Of a DNA stretch of 64,000 bases, positions 56,732 to 64,000 are shown piece after piece. Positions within the stretch are counted from its first letter, which is position 1; each line of letters opens with the position of its first letter. The notes below the pieces were generated by a model, which was given only the letters and a program-made list of their open reading frames with translations, was not told where the DNA came from and searched no databases. The stretch covers positions 169,669 to 233,668 of the forward strand of contig JBGSIA010000080.1 of NCBI GenBank assembly GCA_041751935.1, written 5' to 3'. This DNA comes from JBBSJZ01 sp041751935. GTDB lineage: Bacteria > Planctomycetota > Planctomycetia > Pirellulales > Pirellulaceae. The position numbers and the translations under genes were made by a program.

Positions 56732-58075
56732 ATGATTCGCGTAACGCCGCTAGCATGCTTGATGATCTGGGGTGGATTGGCAATGCTCGCTACACTGCAA
56801 GCATCAGCCCAAACTCGTGAAGAAAAGGTTCGTGAGGATCGGCGCCGAGTTGAGAGCGAAGGGTTTTGGATCTACAACGATTGGCAACGAGCTCGAACCA
56901 TCGCAGCGGAGAAAGGTAAACCGATTGTCGTTGTGCTTCGCTGTGTGCCCTGTGAGGAATGCGTCAAACTTGATGATCATCTTGTTGACCAAGACCCGGT
57001 GCTGCGGCCTCTGTTGGAACAGTTTGTTCGAGTACGTTTGGTCTCCACGAACGGTCTTGATTTGGATTTGTTCCAGTATGATTTTGACCAGTCGTTCGCT
57101 GTATTTTTACTCAATGCGGAGGGCACGATTTATGGACGATTCGGCACTCGTTCGCATCGAACTGAATGGGTTGGCGATGTTTCACTCGCTGGGCTTGCAG
57201 CAGCACTTCAAGGGGCGTTGGATCTTCATAAAGATTATCCTTCCAACAAACTGTCGCTGATCGGAAAGCGTGGGCAGCCGCTTGAATTCCCATCACCGGA
57301 AAAATTCCCCTCTTTGAGCGATCGTTATCAAGACAAACTTGCTTCCTCCGGTGAAATTGCAAAAAGCTGCATCCACTGCCATCAAATTGGTGATGCTCAA
57401 CGGGAATACTACCGTATGCATGCTGACAGAATGCCGGAATACATTCTATTCCCGTACCCACACCCGAAAGTGGTGGGACTGAATCTCGATGCTACTAAAG
57501 CTGGCCACATTAAATCGGTTGCCGACAACTCTGCTGCAGAAATGGCAGGGTTGAGAGCAGGTGACGTAATCACTCACTTAATCGACCAACCTGTCCTTTC
57601 TGCGGCGGATATCCAGTGGGTACTGCATCACGCCAAAACTGACGGTGATGCGATTGACTGTACGATCATTCGTGGTGGCGAGACAAAGAAATTGACACTC
57701 ATGCTTGCCGACGGATGGCGTCGTGCTGACGACATTTCCTGGCGTGCCTCATCATGGAACTTGCGGAGGATGGCGACGGGAGGTGCAGTGTTCGAGTCGA
57801 TTTCACCAGAAGATCGAGATCGACTCGGACTGGCTGAGGACAAAATGGGGCTGCGAGCCAAACACGTCGGTCAATATGGTGCTCACGCAATTGCTAAAAA
57901 AGCGGGATTGAAGAGTGGTGATATTCTTATCGAATTCGCCGGACAAAGAAACTTGATGACAGAAACGCAACTTCTCGCATTCGGTCTAAACCATTACCGA
58001 CCTGGCGAGAAAGTCTCATTTATTATCAACCGCGATGGGGCTGAACACTCCCTGCAAATGACAATGCAACCTTAG
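56732..58075 (+). CDS. Periplasmic thioredoxin-like/haem c/PDZ protein
   Basis: The 447-residue protein begins with a Sec-like signal (hydrophobic run, then ASAQT). Residues about 45-170 resemble a thioredoxin-fold domain with the CVPCEEC motif (72-78). A CIHCH haem c site follows (about 214), then two PDZ domains (about 250-330 and 360-445), with AAEMAGLRAGDVI and AIAKKAGLKSGDI ligand loops. This combines thiol redox, electron transfer and peptide binding. No protease domain is present. It is the last gene of the ABC operon, 44 bp after the previous gene. Confidence 0.85.
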   Translation: MIRVTPLACLMIWGGLAMLATLQASAQTREEKVREDRRRVESEGFWIYNDWQRARTIAAEKGKPIVVVLRCVPCEECVKLDDHLVDQDPVLRPLLEQFVRVRLVSTNGLDLDLFQYDFDQSFAVFLLNAEGTIYGRFGTRSHRTEWVGDVSLAGLAAALQGALDLHKDYPSNKLSLIGKRGQPLEFPSPEKFPSLSDRYQDKLASSGEIAKSCIHCHQIGDAQREYYRMHADRMPEYILFPYPHPKVVGLNLDATKAGHIKSVADNSAAEMAGLRAGDVITHLIDQPVLSAADIQWVLHHAKTDGDAIDCTIIRGGETKKLTLMLADGWRRADDISWRASSWNLRRMATGGAVFESISPEDRDRLGLAEDKMGLRAKHVGQYGAHAIAKKAGLKSGDILIEFAGQRNLMTETQLLAFGLNHYRPGEKVSFIINRDGAEHSLQMTMQP

Positions 58076-58198
58076 CATCGCAGAAAAATAAGCGGTGGCA
58101 ACTTCCAGTCGCCAACTCCCGAAACACCGACCAAAAATCGACGCCGCTTCGAAAAATGCGTCACTTATAGATTTCGCCATGCTTCGTGTCAGCAGCCG

Positions 58199-59275
58199 TT
58201 ACTCGGGCTTCACCGCGACTCTTACTGGTTGATATTGGTTTGCGTATTCGAAAGCTCGTTGCGTTTGCTCGAGTGCGAATGTCTTGCTGACGAGTTCGTC
58301 AAATGGAAATCGACCGTGAACGCGTCGTAAAAAATCTAAGGCGTGGTCAAGGTCCTTGGGGAGATAGTTGTGTAATCCTCGGATAGTGAGCATTCGGCGA
58401 ACGATTTGTTCTGGCGATAGAGGAATGTCCGCTCCAGGAAACACAGAACCGGCCAACAGCACGCAACCACCAATCCGGATCGATGCTAAACAGGTCTTAA
58501 CCGCGTCGCTCACTCCTGCAAAGTCCAACGCCATATCAGCACCACGCCCTTCAGTGATTGAAAATAGAACGGCCTGAATCTCGTCGCTACTGGTCGCACA
58601 AATGGTGTGTGTGACTCCGAAAGATTTGGTGTACTCCAGCCTTTCTGAATTCGGATCGGCAACAACAATATGCCGAGCGCCAATGTCACTTAGTTGAGCC
58701 GCAGCCGTTAGGCCCAACATGCCAGAGCCCGTAATTAAAACGGTGGCGCCGACCAATGGATGCGTTTGTGCAATAGTTCTGACTGCCGCAGAAACCGTTG
58801 CCGTCGCACAGTTCGCGGGACAGGCCACTTCATCAGAAAGCTCATCAGGTATCGCAAAGAGAGATGTGCCGGGAACTAAGATGCAATGCGTGCTCAATCC
58901 GCCATTTAGAATGTGATGGCCATTGGGTTCGTGTCCGTACTTAAACAGTGACTCACATTTTTGATTAAGTCCCTTTCGACAGTAGAAACACACGCCGCAA
59001 CCGACCGCCATGACCCACGTTACGCGTTGATCAAGACGGAGTTCATTTCCGTGAAAATCTCGCGGAACTTCCCCGTTGCACCATCCAGCTATCGAGCCGA
59101 TGATTTCATGTCCCAGTATGCAACGTTTTAGTGCATTGCGGCGACCACAAAACGTATGAAGATCGCTGCCACAAATCGTACAACAGAGCACCTTGACAAG
59201 TAACTCACCCGGGCGAATTCGGAAGTCGGGAAGTTTTTGTCGTGTAAATTCACGGCTGCTCGGATCAAACTCCAT
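58199..59275 (-). CDS. Zinc-dependent alcohol dehydrogenase (MDR family)
   Basis: This medium-chain dehydrogenase/reductase has the GroES-like zinc domain: CTICGSDLHTF with catalytic Cys, GHEIIGSIAG, the structural-zinc Cys cluster VGCGVCFYCRKGLNQKC, and a Rossmann domain with GSGMLGLTAA and VVADPNSERL. It resembles the phosphonate-associated dehydrogenase family I recall as TIGR03366, but no phosphonate genes are visible. The ATG at 59275 suits the family (MEFDPSSREF); the frame could begin earlier at GTG 59296 or TTG 59338. It is divergent from the MFS-like gene. Confidence 0.88.
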   Translation of the reverse strand: MEFDPSSREFTRQKLPDFRIRPGELLVKVLCCTICGSDLHTFCGRRNALKRCILGHEIIGSIAGWCNGEVPRDFHGNELRLDQRVTWVMAVGCGVCFYCRKGLNQKCESLFKYGHEPNGHHILNGGLSTHCILVPGTSLFAIPDELSDEVACPANCATATVSAAVRTIAQTHPLVGATVLITGSGMLGLTAAAQLSDIGARHIVVADPNSERLEYTKSFGVTHTICATSSDEIQAVLFSITEGRGADMALDFAGVSDAVKTCLASIRIGGCVLLAGSVFPGADIPLSPEQIVRRMLTIRGLHNYLPKDLDHALDFLRRVHGRFPFDELVSKTFALEQTQRAFEYANQYQPVRVAVKPE

Positions 59276-59332
59276 CAAAAAATGATTCAAAGTCACAATC
59301 TCGACCGTTTCAATTGATAAACACAAGGTACG

Positions 59333-60727
59333 ATGCAAATGTTCGCCAGTGGACCTGGCGACAAAAAATCAACTTCGTCACAATTGCAAACCAAATTTTC
59401 GATGGATCATAACGGAAGCTGGATCAGCAAGCGACTCGCCAAAGCGAATCCGGCTTTGTTCTCAACGTACTGCATTGTTGCTGCGTTTGGCACCTACTTC
59501 TGCATGTACGCGTTTCGCAAGCCCTTTACGGCTGCCACCTACGAAGATGAAGTATGGCTGGGGATTGGTTTCAAGACGATTCTTGTTTCAGCCCAGGTCG
59601 CGGGGTATACGCTATCCAAGTTCATTGGAATTAAAGTTGTTTCGGAGATGAGTCCTCGACATCGAGCCGTTTCGATCCTGGTGCTCATCGCAGTCGCAGA
59701 AATAGCTTTGTTGCTGTTCGCTGTCACCCCCGTTCCCTGGAACTTTATTTGGCTATTCGTCAATGGATTGCCACTAGGAATGGTGTTCGGACTCGTGCTC
59801 GGATTCCTGGAGGGCCGCAAAGTGACTGAGTCGCTGTCAGCTGGCTTGTGCGCTAGCTTCATCGTGGCATCCGGTGTTGTGAAATCGGTTGGGCGGAGTC
59901 TGATTCAAGACTATCAAGTCGATGCATTCTGGATGCCGTTCGTGACAGGGCTGATATTCGTCCTTCCGTTGTTGGCGTTTGTCTGGTTACTCTCACACAT
60001 CCCACCTCCGTCGTCGGACGATGAACTACTGCGTTCAAAGCGTGCGCCGATGAACGCAGCACAGCGCCGGAGTTTTTTTTGTCGTCACTGGGTCGGTCTG
60101 GTTGGGCTCCTTGCGATCTACGTGCTGCTTACAATTGTTCGCAGCATCCGCGATGACTTTGCCGTTGAAGTATGGCAGGATCTAGGAGTCTACAACGAGC
60201 CGGATGTGTTCGCTCGTTCCGAGCTCGGCGTGATGATTGGCGTAGTTTTTATTAGTGGGTTAGCGATTTTGATTCGCAACAATCGACTTGCGTTCTTGTC
60301 TTCGATCGCATTATTGGGAATGGGTTTTGCTATCGTCCTTGCTGCCATTGCCGGACAAGAGTCAGGCGTGCTCGCACCGATGCCGTTTATGGTGCTTCTT
60401 GGCTTCGGGACGTACATTCCCTACGTCGCCTTTCATACTACCGTATTTGAGCGGATGCTCGCAGCGTTTCGAGAGGTTGGTACGATTGGTTATATCATGT
60501 ACCTTGCGGACGCGATGGGCTATCTCGGCTATGTTGGAGTCATAATTTTTCGAAATACAACGACCGGCCAAGTTGACTTTCTTAATCTGTTGAGCTGGAC
60601 GTCTGTTTTCGTTTCGTCGTCTTCTCTGCTGATCACTACGTTTCTCAGCGTTCATTATTTCCGAACGATTCCACGACACATTTCGAGAGATGTAGATCCG
60701 AATCAATTGTCTGGCCTAGCGGGATGA
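59333..60727 (+). CDS. MFS-like membrane transporter (DUF5690-like)
   Basis: The protein has about 12 hydrophobic segments spread over 464 residues, with the SxKxxG-like sequence KFIGIKVVSEMSPRHRA after helix 2 and FRKPFTAA after helix 1, as in sugar-phosphate-type MFS carriers. The family resembles DUF5690 by recall. The ATG at 59333 is in-frame; an ATG at 59402 (MDHNGSWISKRL) is closer to the usual start. The divergent alcohol dehydrogenase shares the 5' region, so joint regulation is likely. Substrate unknown. Confidence 0.82.
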   Translation: MQMFASGPGDKKSTSSQLQTKFSMDHNGSWISKRLAKANPALFSTYCIVAAFGTYFCMYAFRKPFTAATYEDEVWLGIGFKTILVSAQVAGYTLSKFIGIKVVSEMSPRHRAVSILVLIAVAEIALLLFAVTPVPWNFIWLFVNGLPLGMVFGLVLGFLEGRKVTESLSAGLCASFIVASGVVKSVGRSLIQDYQVDAFWMPFVTGLIFVLPLLAFVWLLSHIPPPSSDDELLRSKRAPMNAAQRRSFFCRHWVGLVGLLAIYVLLTIVRSIRDDFAVEVWQDLGVYNEPDVFARSELGVMIGVVFISGLAILIRNNRLAFLSSIALLGMGFAIVLAAIAGQESGVLAPMPFMVLLGFGTYIPYVAFHTTVFERMLAAFREVGTIGYIMYLADAMGYLGYVGVIIFRNTTTGQVDFLNLLSWTSVFVSSSSLLITTFLSVHYFRTIPRHISRDVDPNQLSGLAG

Positions 60728-60998
60728 GCGAGCCATCCCACAACCGAGCGGAAACTCGGCTGTCTAATTGTGTAGCAAGTTGCTGCAACAAATTGCGTGC
60801 GGCTGTTCATTGACGCTCCGTGCGACGGTCGCGTCCGAACATGAAAGCAATTCCGAGAGAGTTTGAGGCCGAACGCCCAAAACGATGGGCTCGAGCCAAA
60901 ATCACTCTCGCAGCACGAGGTCAACTTCAAGAGATTGACTGCGGAATTTGGTGTCAACGCATCGTGCGATCGACTGACACTTTGCACTCGCTCATCGA
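60728..60998. other. Gene-poor stretch after the transporter
   Basis: No convincing gene is present. A weak hairpin CCGAG-N6-CTCGG lies about 60741-60756, 14 bp after the transporter stop, and could aid termination. Short ORFs on both strands lack recognisable motifs. Confidence 0.35.
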
Positions 60999-61226
60999 TT
61001 AACCAACTGTCTGTTTTGTGCCCGCTCGATTTTGGCCAGAGTGAACAAGTGCGACAATGAGCGGATTAATCCACGGGGAACGCAGTCCGAAACTAATCAA
61101 TCGATTGCGCCAGCCCGGGATCACGACACTTTGATGGCGCTGAAGTCCTCGCAACGAACTCTCAATTACTTCGTCAGCCTGCATCCACCATCGACGTGGG
61201 ATTGCTGCACGCTGAAATCGGCTCAT
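60999..61226 (-). pseudogene. C-terminal fragment of a short-chain dehydrogenase
   Basis: This 75-codon fragment has an SDR-like tail: IPRRWWMQADEVIESSLRGL then VVIPGWRNRLISFGLRSP, matching the pattern near the end of many short-chain dehydrogenases. The Rossmann N-terminus and catalytic Tyr-x-x-x-Lys are absent; upstream sequence is IS66-like. So it is a truncated remnant, probably cut by the insertion sequence. Assignment is from motif resemblance only. Confidence 0.45.
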
Positions 61227-61249
61227 TTCAATCGTGTTGTGAAACCCTG

Positions 61250-62094
61250 TCTCTACAAAGCTCGGGCAAAGGGAAGGAGCTTCATCTTGCTCTCTTCAAA
61301 ACCAAAACCGAGCCGTCCGCATTTTGCCTTTGATGCCAAGGACCTGGAGTCGCACGGGAGTGTCATCCATCCCAACGACGTTAGGTAAGGGACCAGCGGA
61401 CGGAGCAAATCAGTTGCCACATCGAGTAGACCAACCTGAGTGCTGCGCGGGATCACTACGCCAGCGCGAGCAAACACATCTTCGAGTCTGTACAGCGGCA
61501 AGTGATCGGCATACTTGCCCAAGATGATTTGCGCTGTCACGCCGAAACCGTAACACGATCCGCTGCTGAGCGAGGCACCGTCTTAATCAGCCACTAGCGG
61601 CGGAGCCACGATCACTGTTTGTTTGCACGGGCCGCACGCAGGCTTGGGATAATGCAATTGGTACAACACCATCTTCGCCGGTTCGTATTCCAATCGCTCA
61701 CGAACTTCCGTGTCGATAATCGGCATCGGCACGCCACGGCCCGGGCATAACCGATCCGCTTCGGGAACATCAATCGTGCGAACTTCACGTGCAATGTTCT
61801 CGGGAAATCCGCGGCGTTTGGGTTGCCAGGTCGGCGACTATGCTGCTCGTCTACCGACTCTTCGTCGTCTCCCTGTTCAACGATAAGCAACGGTTCATCG
61901 CCGAAAAAAAATATTTCAGACGAATCAGGAACATCACGCTCGCTGCGTCGTCCGTAGATGTATCGCTTGAGCTGTTCAATATCATACTTCAAGTTTTCGT
62001 TGTCACGCGCATGACTCTTATTGATGCGGTCTTGTTCTTCGATCAACGCGTGTCAGGCGGCGAGATCATGCGGCAGTGATGCTTCAATTGACAT
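61250..62094 (-). pseudogene. tnpC: Decayed IS66-type transposase (tnpC)
   Basis: On the minus strand the frame starts at the ATG 62092-62094 (MSIEASLPHDLAA), with a stop at codon 14 (62053-62055) where relatives continue as CHALIEEQ. The next piece has LKYDIEQLKRYIYGRRSE and FFFGDEPL. A frameshift near 61825 leads to GFPENIAREV, VPEADRLCPGRGVPMPIIDTEV and YQLHYPKPACGPCKQ; a TAA follows, then AQIILGKYADHLPLYRLEDVFAR. A second frameshift precedes MDDTPVRLQVLGIKGK with a catalytic Asp, then TGA (61296-61298). The C-terminal part of the usual protein is missing, so it is inactive. IS66 assignment is by recognisable motifs. Confidence 0.85.
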
Positions 62095-62118
62095 GGTGAT
62101 ACGTTGTCGCGAATGCAC

Positions 62119-62150
62119 AAAAAAACGCAAGATGATGACTCATCTTGCGT
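62119..62150 (-). terminator. Hairpin with T-run between tnpB and tnpC remnants
   Basis: The arms ACGCAAGATGA (62125-62135) and TCATCTTGCGT (62140-62150) are perfect 11-bp complements with a TGAC loop. On the minus strand the stem is followed by TTTTTTT (62119-62125), as in an intrinsic terminator. Flanking GAATGCAC and GTGCATT (62111-62118, 62151-62157) also pair, giving a longer interrupted stem. It lies between the tnpB tail and the tnpC start. Confidence 0.7.
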
Positions 62151-62181
62151 GTGCATTTTCCCAAAAAAGTGACAGCTGGTG

Positions 62182-62331
62182 TTACCCAGCTTTGAAACGT
62201 TTGCGACGCTTCGCTGAGTTCAAGTCGATGCCCGAGAGTAGCATGGATAGGGTGGCGCGGTCGATCTCCAATGACGACTGCGTGAGGTCCAATGAACTGA
62301 GTTGGTAGGTGCCCGCCTCAAGTCGCTTGAT
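62182..62331 (-). pseudogene. tnpB: C-terminal remnant of IS66 tnpB
   Basis: A 49-codon minus-strand segment ends at the TAA 62182-62184 and has an upstream stop at 62332-62334. It reads IKRLEAGTYQL, then SMLLSGIDLNSAKRRKRFK, matching the C-terminal pattern of IS66 TnpB (W-x-KRLE-x-GT and LLxGID-x). The N-terminal part is missing; about 60 bp upstream is the recombinase gene end. It precedes the hairpin and tnpC, the expected IS66 order. Confidence 0.7.
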
Positions 62332-62392
62332 TTAGGCATCACAATATCCCTGTTTTCGTTCCGTAACAGAAGTTTGGCATGGACGCAAAGCG

Positions 62393-64000
62393 TTACGAAT
62401 TGCATCGGCAAGATCGGGTTTTGGGCGTTACGAGATCTGGATTGTTTTTGGCAGTGTACGAGTTGCTTGTTTTACTTAGCTTTCTCAGTCTTGTGATCTC
62501 ATCTTTGTCAGCCCAGACGATCCAGTGCTTGCCCGAGTTCGTTTTTCGGTAGTGAACCCAGCCTTGTTTGGCCCAATAATGGACTCGTTGCTGAACCACA
62601 CCGATCTTGTTCGCAAGGTCGGGTATCCACCATTCATTCTCAAGTAGCGTTTGAGTTTGAAAGAGCTCGCCCTTGAGGCCCAGACTTCGAATCAGCGCCC
62701 CAACGTTTTGGTAGGTGAATACACCTCGACGCCGTGGCGGCACGAATCCATCTTGATTGAGTTGTGCAGCGATCGCTGGATGGTGCCAACCGCTGGCGTG
62801 TAGTTCACGAATCCTCTGGCACAGGCGATCATAGTCTTGGAGTTGTTCATAGCTTCCAACGGCCTTATAGATCAAATGTTGGCTGCGGAAGCCACCATGC
62901 CAGATAATCGTGACATCGACATTTTCGTGCTCAAGATCGGGAACGACGATAATTTGGTCTATCATCGCGCGAATCACCCTCTTGCGATCCTCAGGCGTCG
63001 TCGACTGGCTCGTCCAAAGCTTTGGGATTGAACTTGAAAGCTTACGAATGGTAGCGATCTCCTCTGGGGCCAATCGCTTGGGAGTTGCTTGTTCGAATCG
63101 TCGAAAGTCCTCTTGAGACTTCTGCATTTCTGCGAGAGTGGACTCCCATGCCGATTCGAGCGTGCGTGCGACAAGTCGATTCTCTGGTTCAACGGCTCGA
63201 TACTGCCGCTCTGCCTTCTCGCATTCGTACTTTGCACGTTGCAGACGTAATTCCCACTGTCGATAGAGGCGATGGCGCTCCGAATCGATGTCGGCAGTCG
63301 TCGCGATACTGAGCTCCAAGGCGGCTGGCTCAATTGCTTTGAGCACTTGCTGTGAGACGAGTTCGTCAAGTGATTTCGTGGCCATCCGACCGCAATGCCC
63401 GCCAATCTCTTGATTGCGAACGAATTCATTACATGCATAGCAAGGCAACTTATCGGACTTGTAACTGGTCGCCATTTTTCTTTGGCATCTTCCACAAGTA
63501 ATCAAACCCGCCAGCAGTGCATGGCCACGTCGCGGAGTGCCTTTGCTTTTGTGGCTCGAACGATTCTCCGCGATCTGTTTCTGATTGGCTTCGAATTGAT
63601 CCCAGGAGATGTACGAGGGTAGCTTGTCCTTAATGAAAACGCCCATCTCTTCGGGAGCTAAGAACCAGCTTCTGGATTCGAGGGAATCCATGTCCTGATG
63701 CATTTTGTTGTTTCTTCGCATCCCGTAGGCATACGCTCCTGCGTAGATTGGATGACGCAAGATGTTCATCACTCGAATGTGCGTTGGCAGTCGCCATTCA
63801 AGCTCACCTCGGCGCACACCTTTGTGAATATGAAAGCCCATTTTCAAATGGTGTTTATGCATGTACTGAAATACTCCATAGGCCGATCCGATGCAGTTGA
63901 ATTTTTCAAAAACGAGTTGCACCATGGCGCGAGCTTGCTCGTCAGGATCGAATGCAACTTCGCCGCTTGGTAACTTCACGTATCCAATCGGAACAGACAG
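62393..64000 (-). CDS. Large serine recombinase, 5' end beyond window (partial)
   Basis: The minus-strand frame runs from the right edge to the stop at 62393, 535 codons. It starts inside the segment before the Recombinase domain (SVPIGYVKLPSG-type sequence), so the N-terminal resolvase domain with the catalytic serine is outside. Then follow the Recombinase domain (ILRHPIYAGAYAYG), the zinc ribbon (CGRCQRKM and YACNEF, with HCGRM), a long coiled coil (about 240-310) and a C-terminal HTH-like region (IPDLANKIGVVQQRVHYWAKQGW) not universal in the family. It likely mediates integration or excision of a mobile element. The start is unknown. Confidence 0.88.
   Translation of the reverse strand: MSVPIGYVKLPSGEVAFDPDEQARAMVQLVFEKFNCIGSAYGVFQYMHKHHLKMGFHIHKGVRRGELEWRLPTHIRVMNILRHPIYAGAYAYGMRRNNKMHQDMDSLESRSWFLAPEEMGVFIKDKLPSYISWDQFEANQKQIAENRSSHKSKGTPRRGHALLAGLITCGRCQRKMATSYKSDKLPCYACNEFVRNQEIGGHCGRMATKSLDELVSQQVLKAIEPAALELSIATTADIDSERHRLYRQWELRLQRAKYECEKAERQYRAVEPENRLVARTLESAWESTLAEMQKSQEDFRRFEQATPKRLAPEEIATIRKLSSSIPKLWTSQSTTPEDRKRVIRAMIDQIIVVPDLEHENVDVTIIWHGGFRSQHLIYKAVGSYEQLQDYDRLCQRIRELHASGWHHPAIAAQLNQDGFVPPRRRGVFTYQNVGALIRSLGLKGELFQTQTLLENEWWIPDLANKIGVVQQRVHYWAKQGWVHYRKTNSGKHWIVWADKDEITRLRKLSKTSNSYTAKNNPDLVTPKTRSCRCNS

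Noticed and set aside
60820..61060. Short plus-strand ORFs (60 and 65 aa) after the transporter
   Set aside because: No family pattern, poor start context and overlap with the SDR fragment on the other strand.
1..64000. CRISPR array, tRNA, rRNA or riboswitch
   Set aside because: No regularly spaced identical repeats of 25-40 bp, no recognisable tRNA cloverleaf or rRNA stretch, and no known riboswitch core were noticed by eye. A covariance-model scan would settle this.

Overview
The window looks like a chromosomal segment of a marine-type planctomycete, probably Pirellulaceae (Rhodopirellula relatives). The evidence is: two giant surface proteins with an N-terminal LE-x-RR-x-x motif (LEDRRLL, LEHRRVM) of the kind found on planctomycete extracellular proteins; a sugar-dehydrogenase/HEAT/CxxCH protein of the Pirellula-Verrucomicrobium type; a dockerin-like tail; LTxxQ, DUF5690-like and thioredoxin-haem-PDZ proteins; and moderate GC with loose Shine-Dalgarno signals. 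No rRNA, tRNA or CRISPR array was recognised.

Layout. 1-8140 (-) is the N-terminal 2,713 codons of a giant repeat-rich surface protein that runs off the left edge. 8439-12847 (-) is an RND efflux permease with its periplasmic adaptor. 13259-20123 (-) carries a secreted PVC-type cytochrome/dehydrogenase, 4-alpha-glucanotransferase and citrate synthase. 20285-26484 (-) is a conserved housekeeping string read as cdsA, phoH, 7TM-HD phosphodiesterase, ybeY and a CBS/CorC-type membrane protein, with an ATGA overlap before ybeY. 26674-29499 (+) is a NatA/NatB-like ABC exporter whose permease is fused to a CPBP protease domain.

29515-37128 is the most unusual part. An apparent operon (-) encodes an AAA ATPase, a Ser/Thr kinase fused to a tubulin/FtsZ-like domain, and a PP2C phosphatase. 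A divergent gene (+) encodes an FHA-EAL protein. Together they provide a kinase, a phosphatase, a phosphothreonine reader and a cyclic-di-GMP phosphodiesterase domain around a cytoskeletal-type GTPase fold and a remodelling ATPase. I infer one phospho-signalling/cytoskeletal system.

37573-42825 (+) is a 1,750-residue secreted protein (two LamG-like domains, sugar dehydrogenase propeller, PKD, dockerin). Next come prolyl-tRNA synthetase, preceded by a 37-codon proline-containing ORF that overlaps its start; an LTxxQ periplasmic protein; a ZIP metal transporter; a Rieske ferredoxin; a TIGR03960-like radical SAM protein; a phosphopantetheinyl transferase; a small membrane protein; and folC. 51773-58075 (+) is a four-gene operon: ABC ATPase, ABC permease, a membrane-anchored Lys/Ala-rich protein and a thioredoxin/haem/PDZ protein. 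58199-60727 is a divergent zinc alcohol dehydrogenase and an MFS-like transporter.

The right end (about 60.8-64 kb) is mobile debris: a fragment of a short-chain dehydrogenase, a decayed IS66 element (tnpC with stops and frameshifts, the tail of tnpB, and a hairpin between them), and a large serine recombinase running off the right edge.
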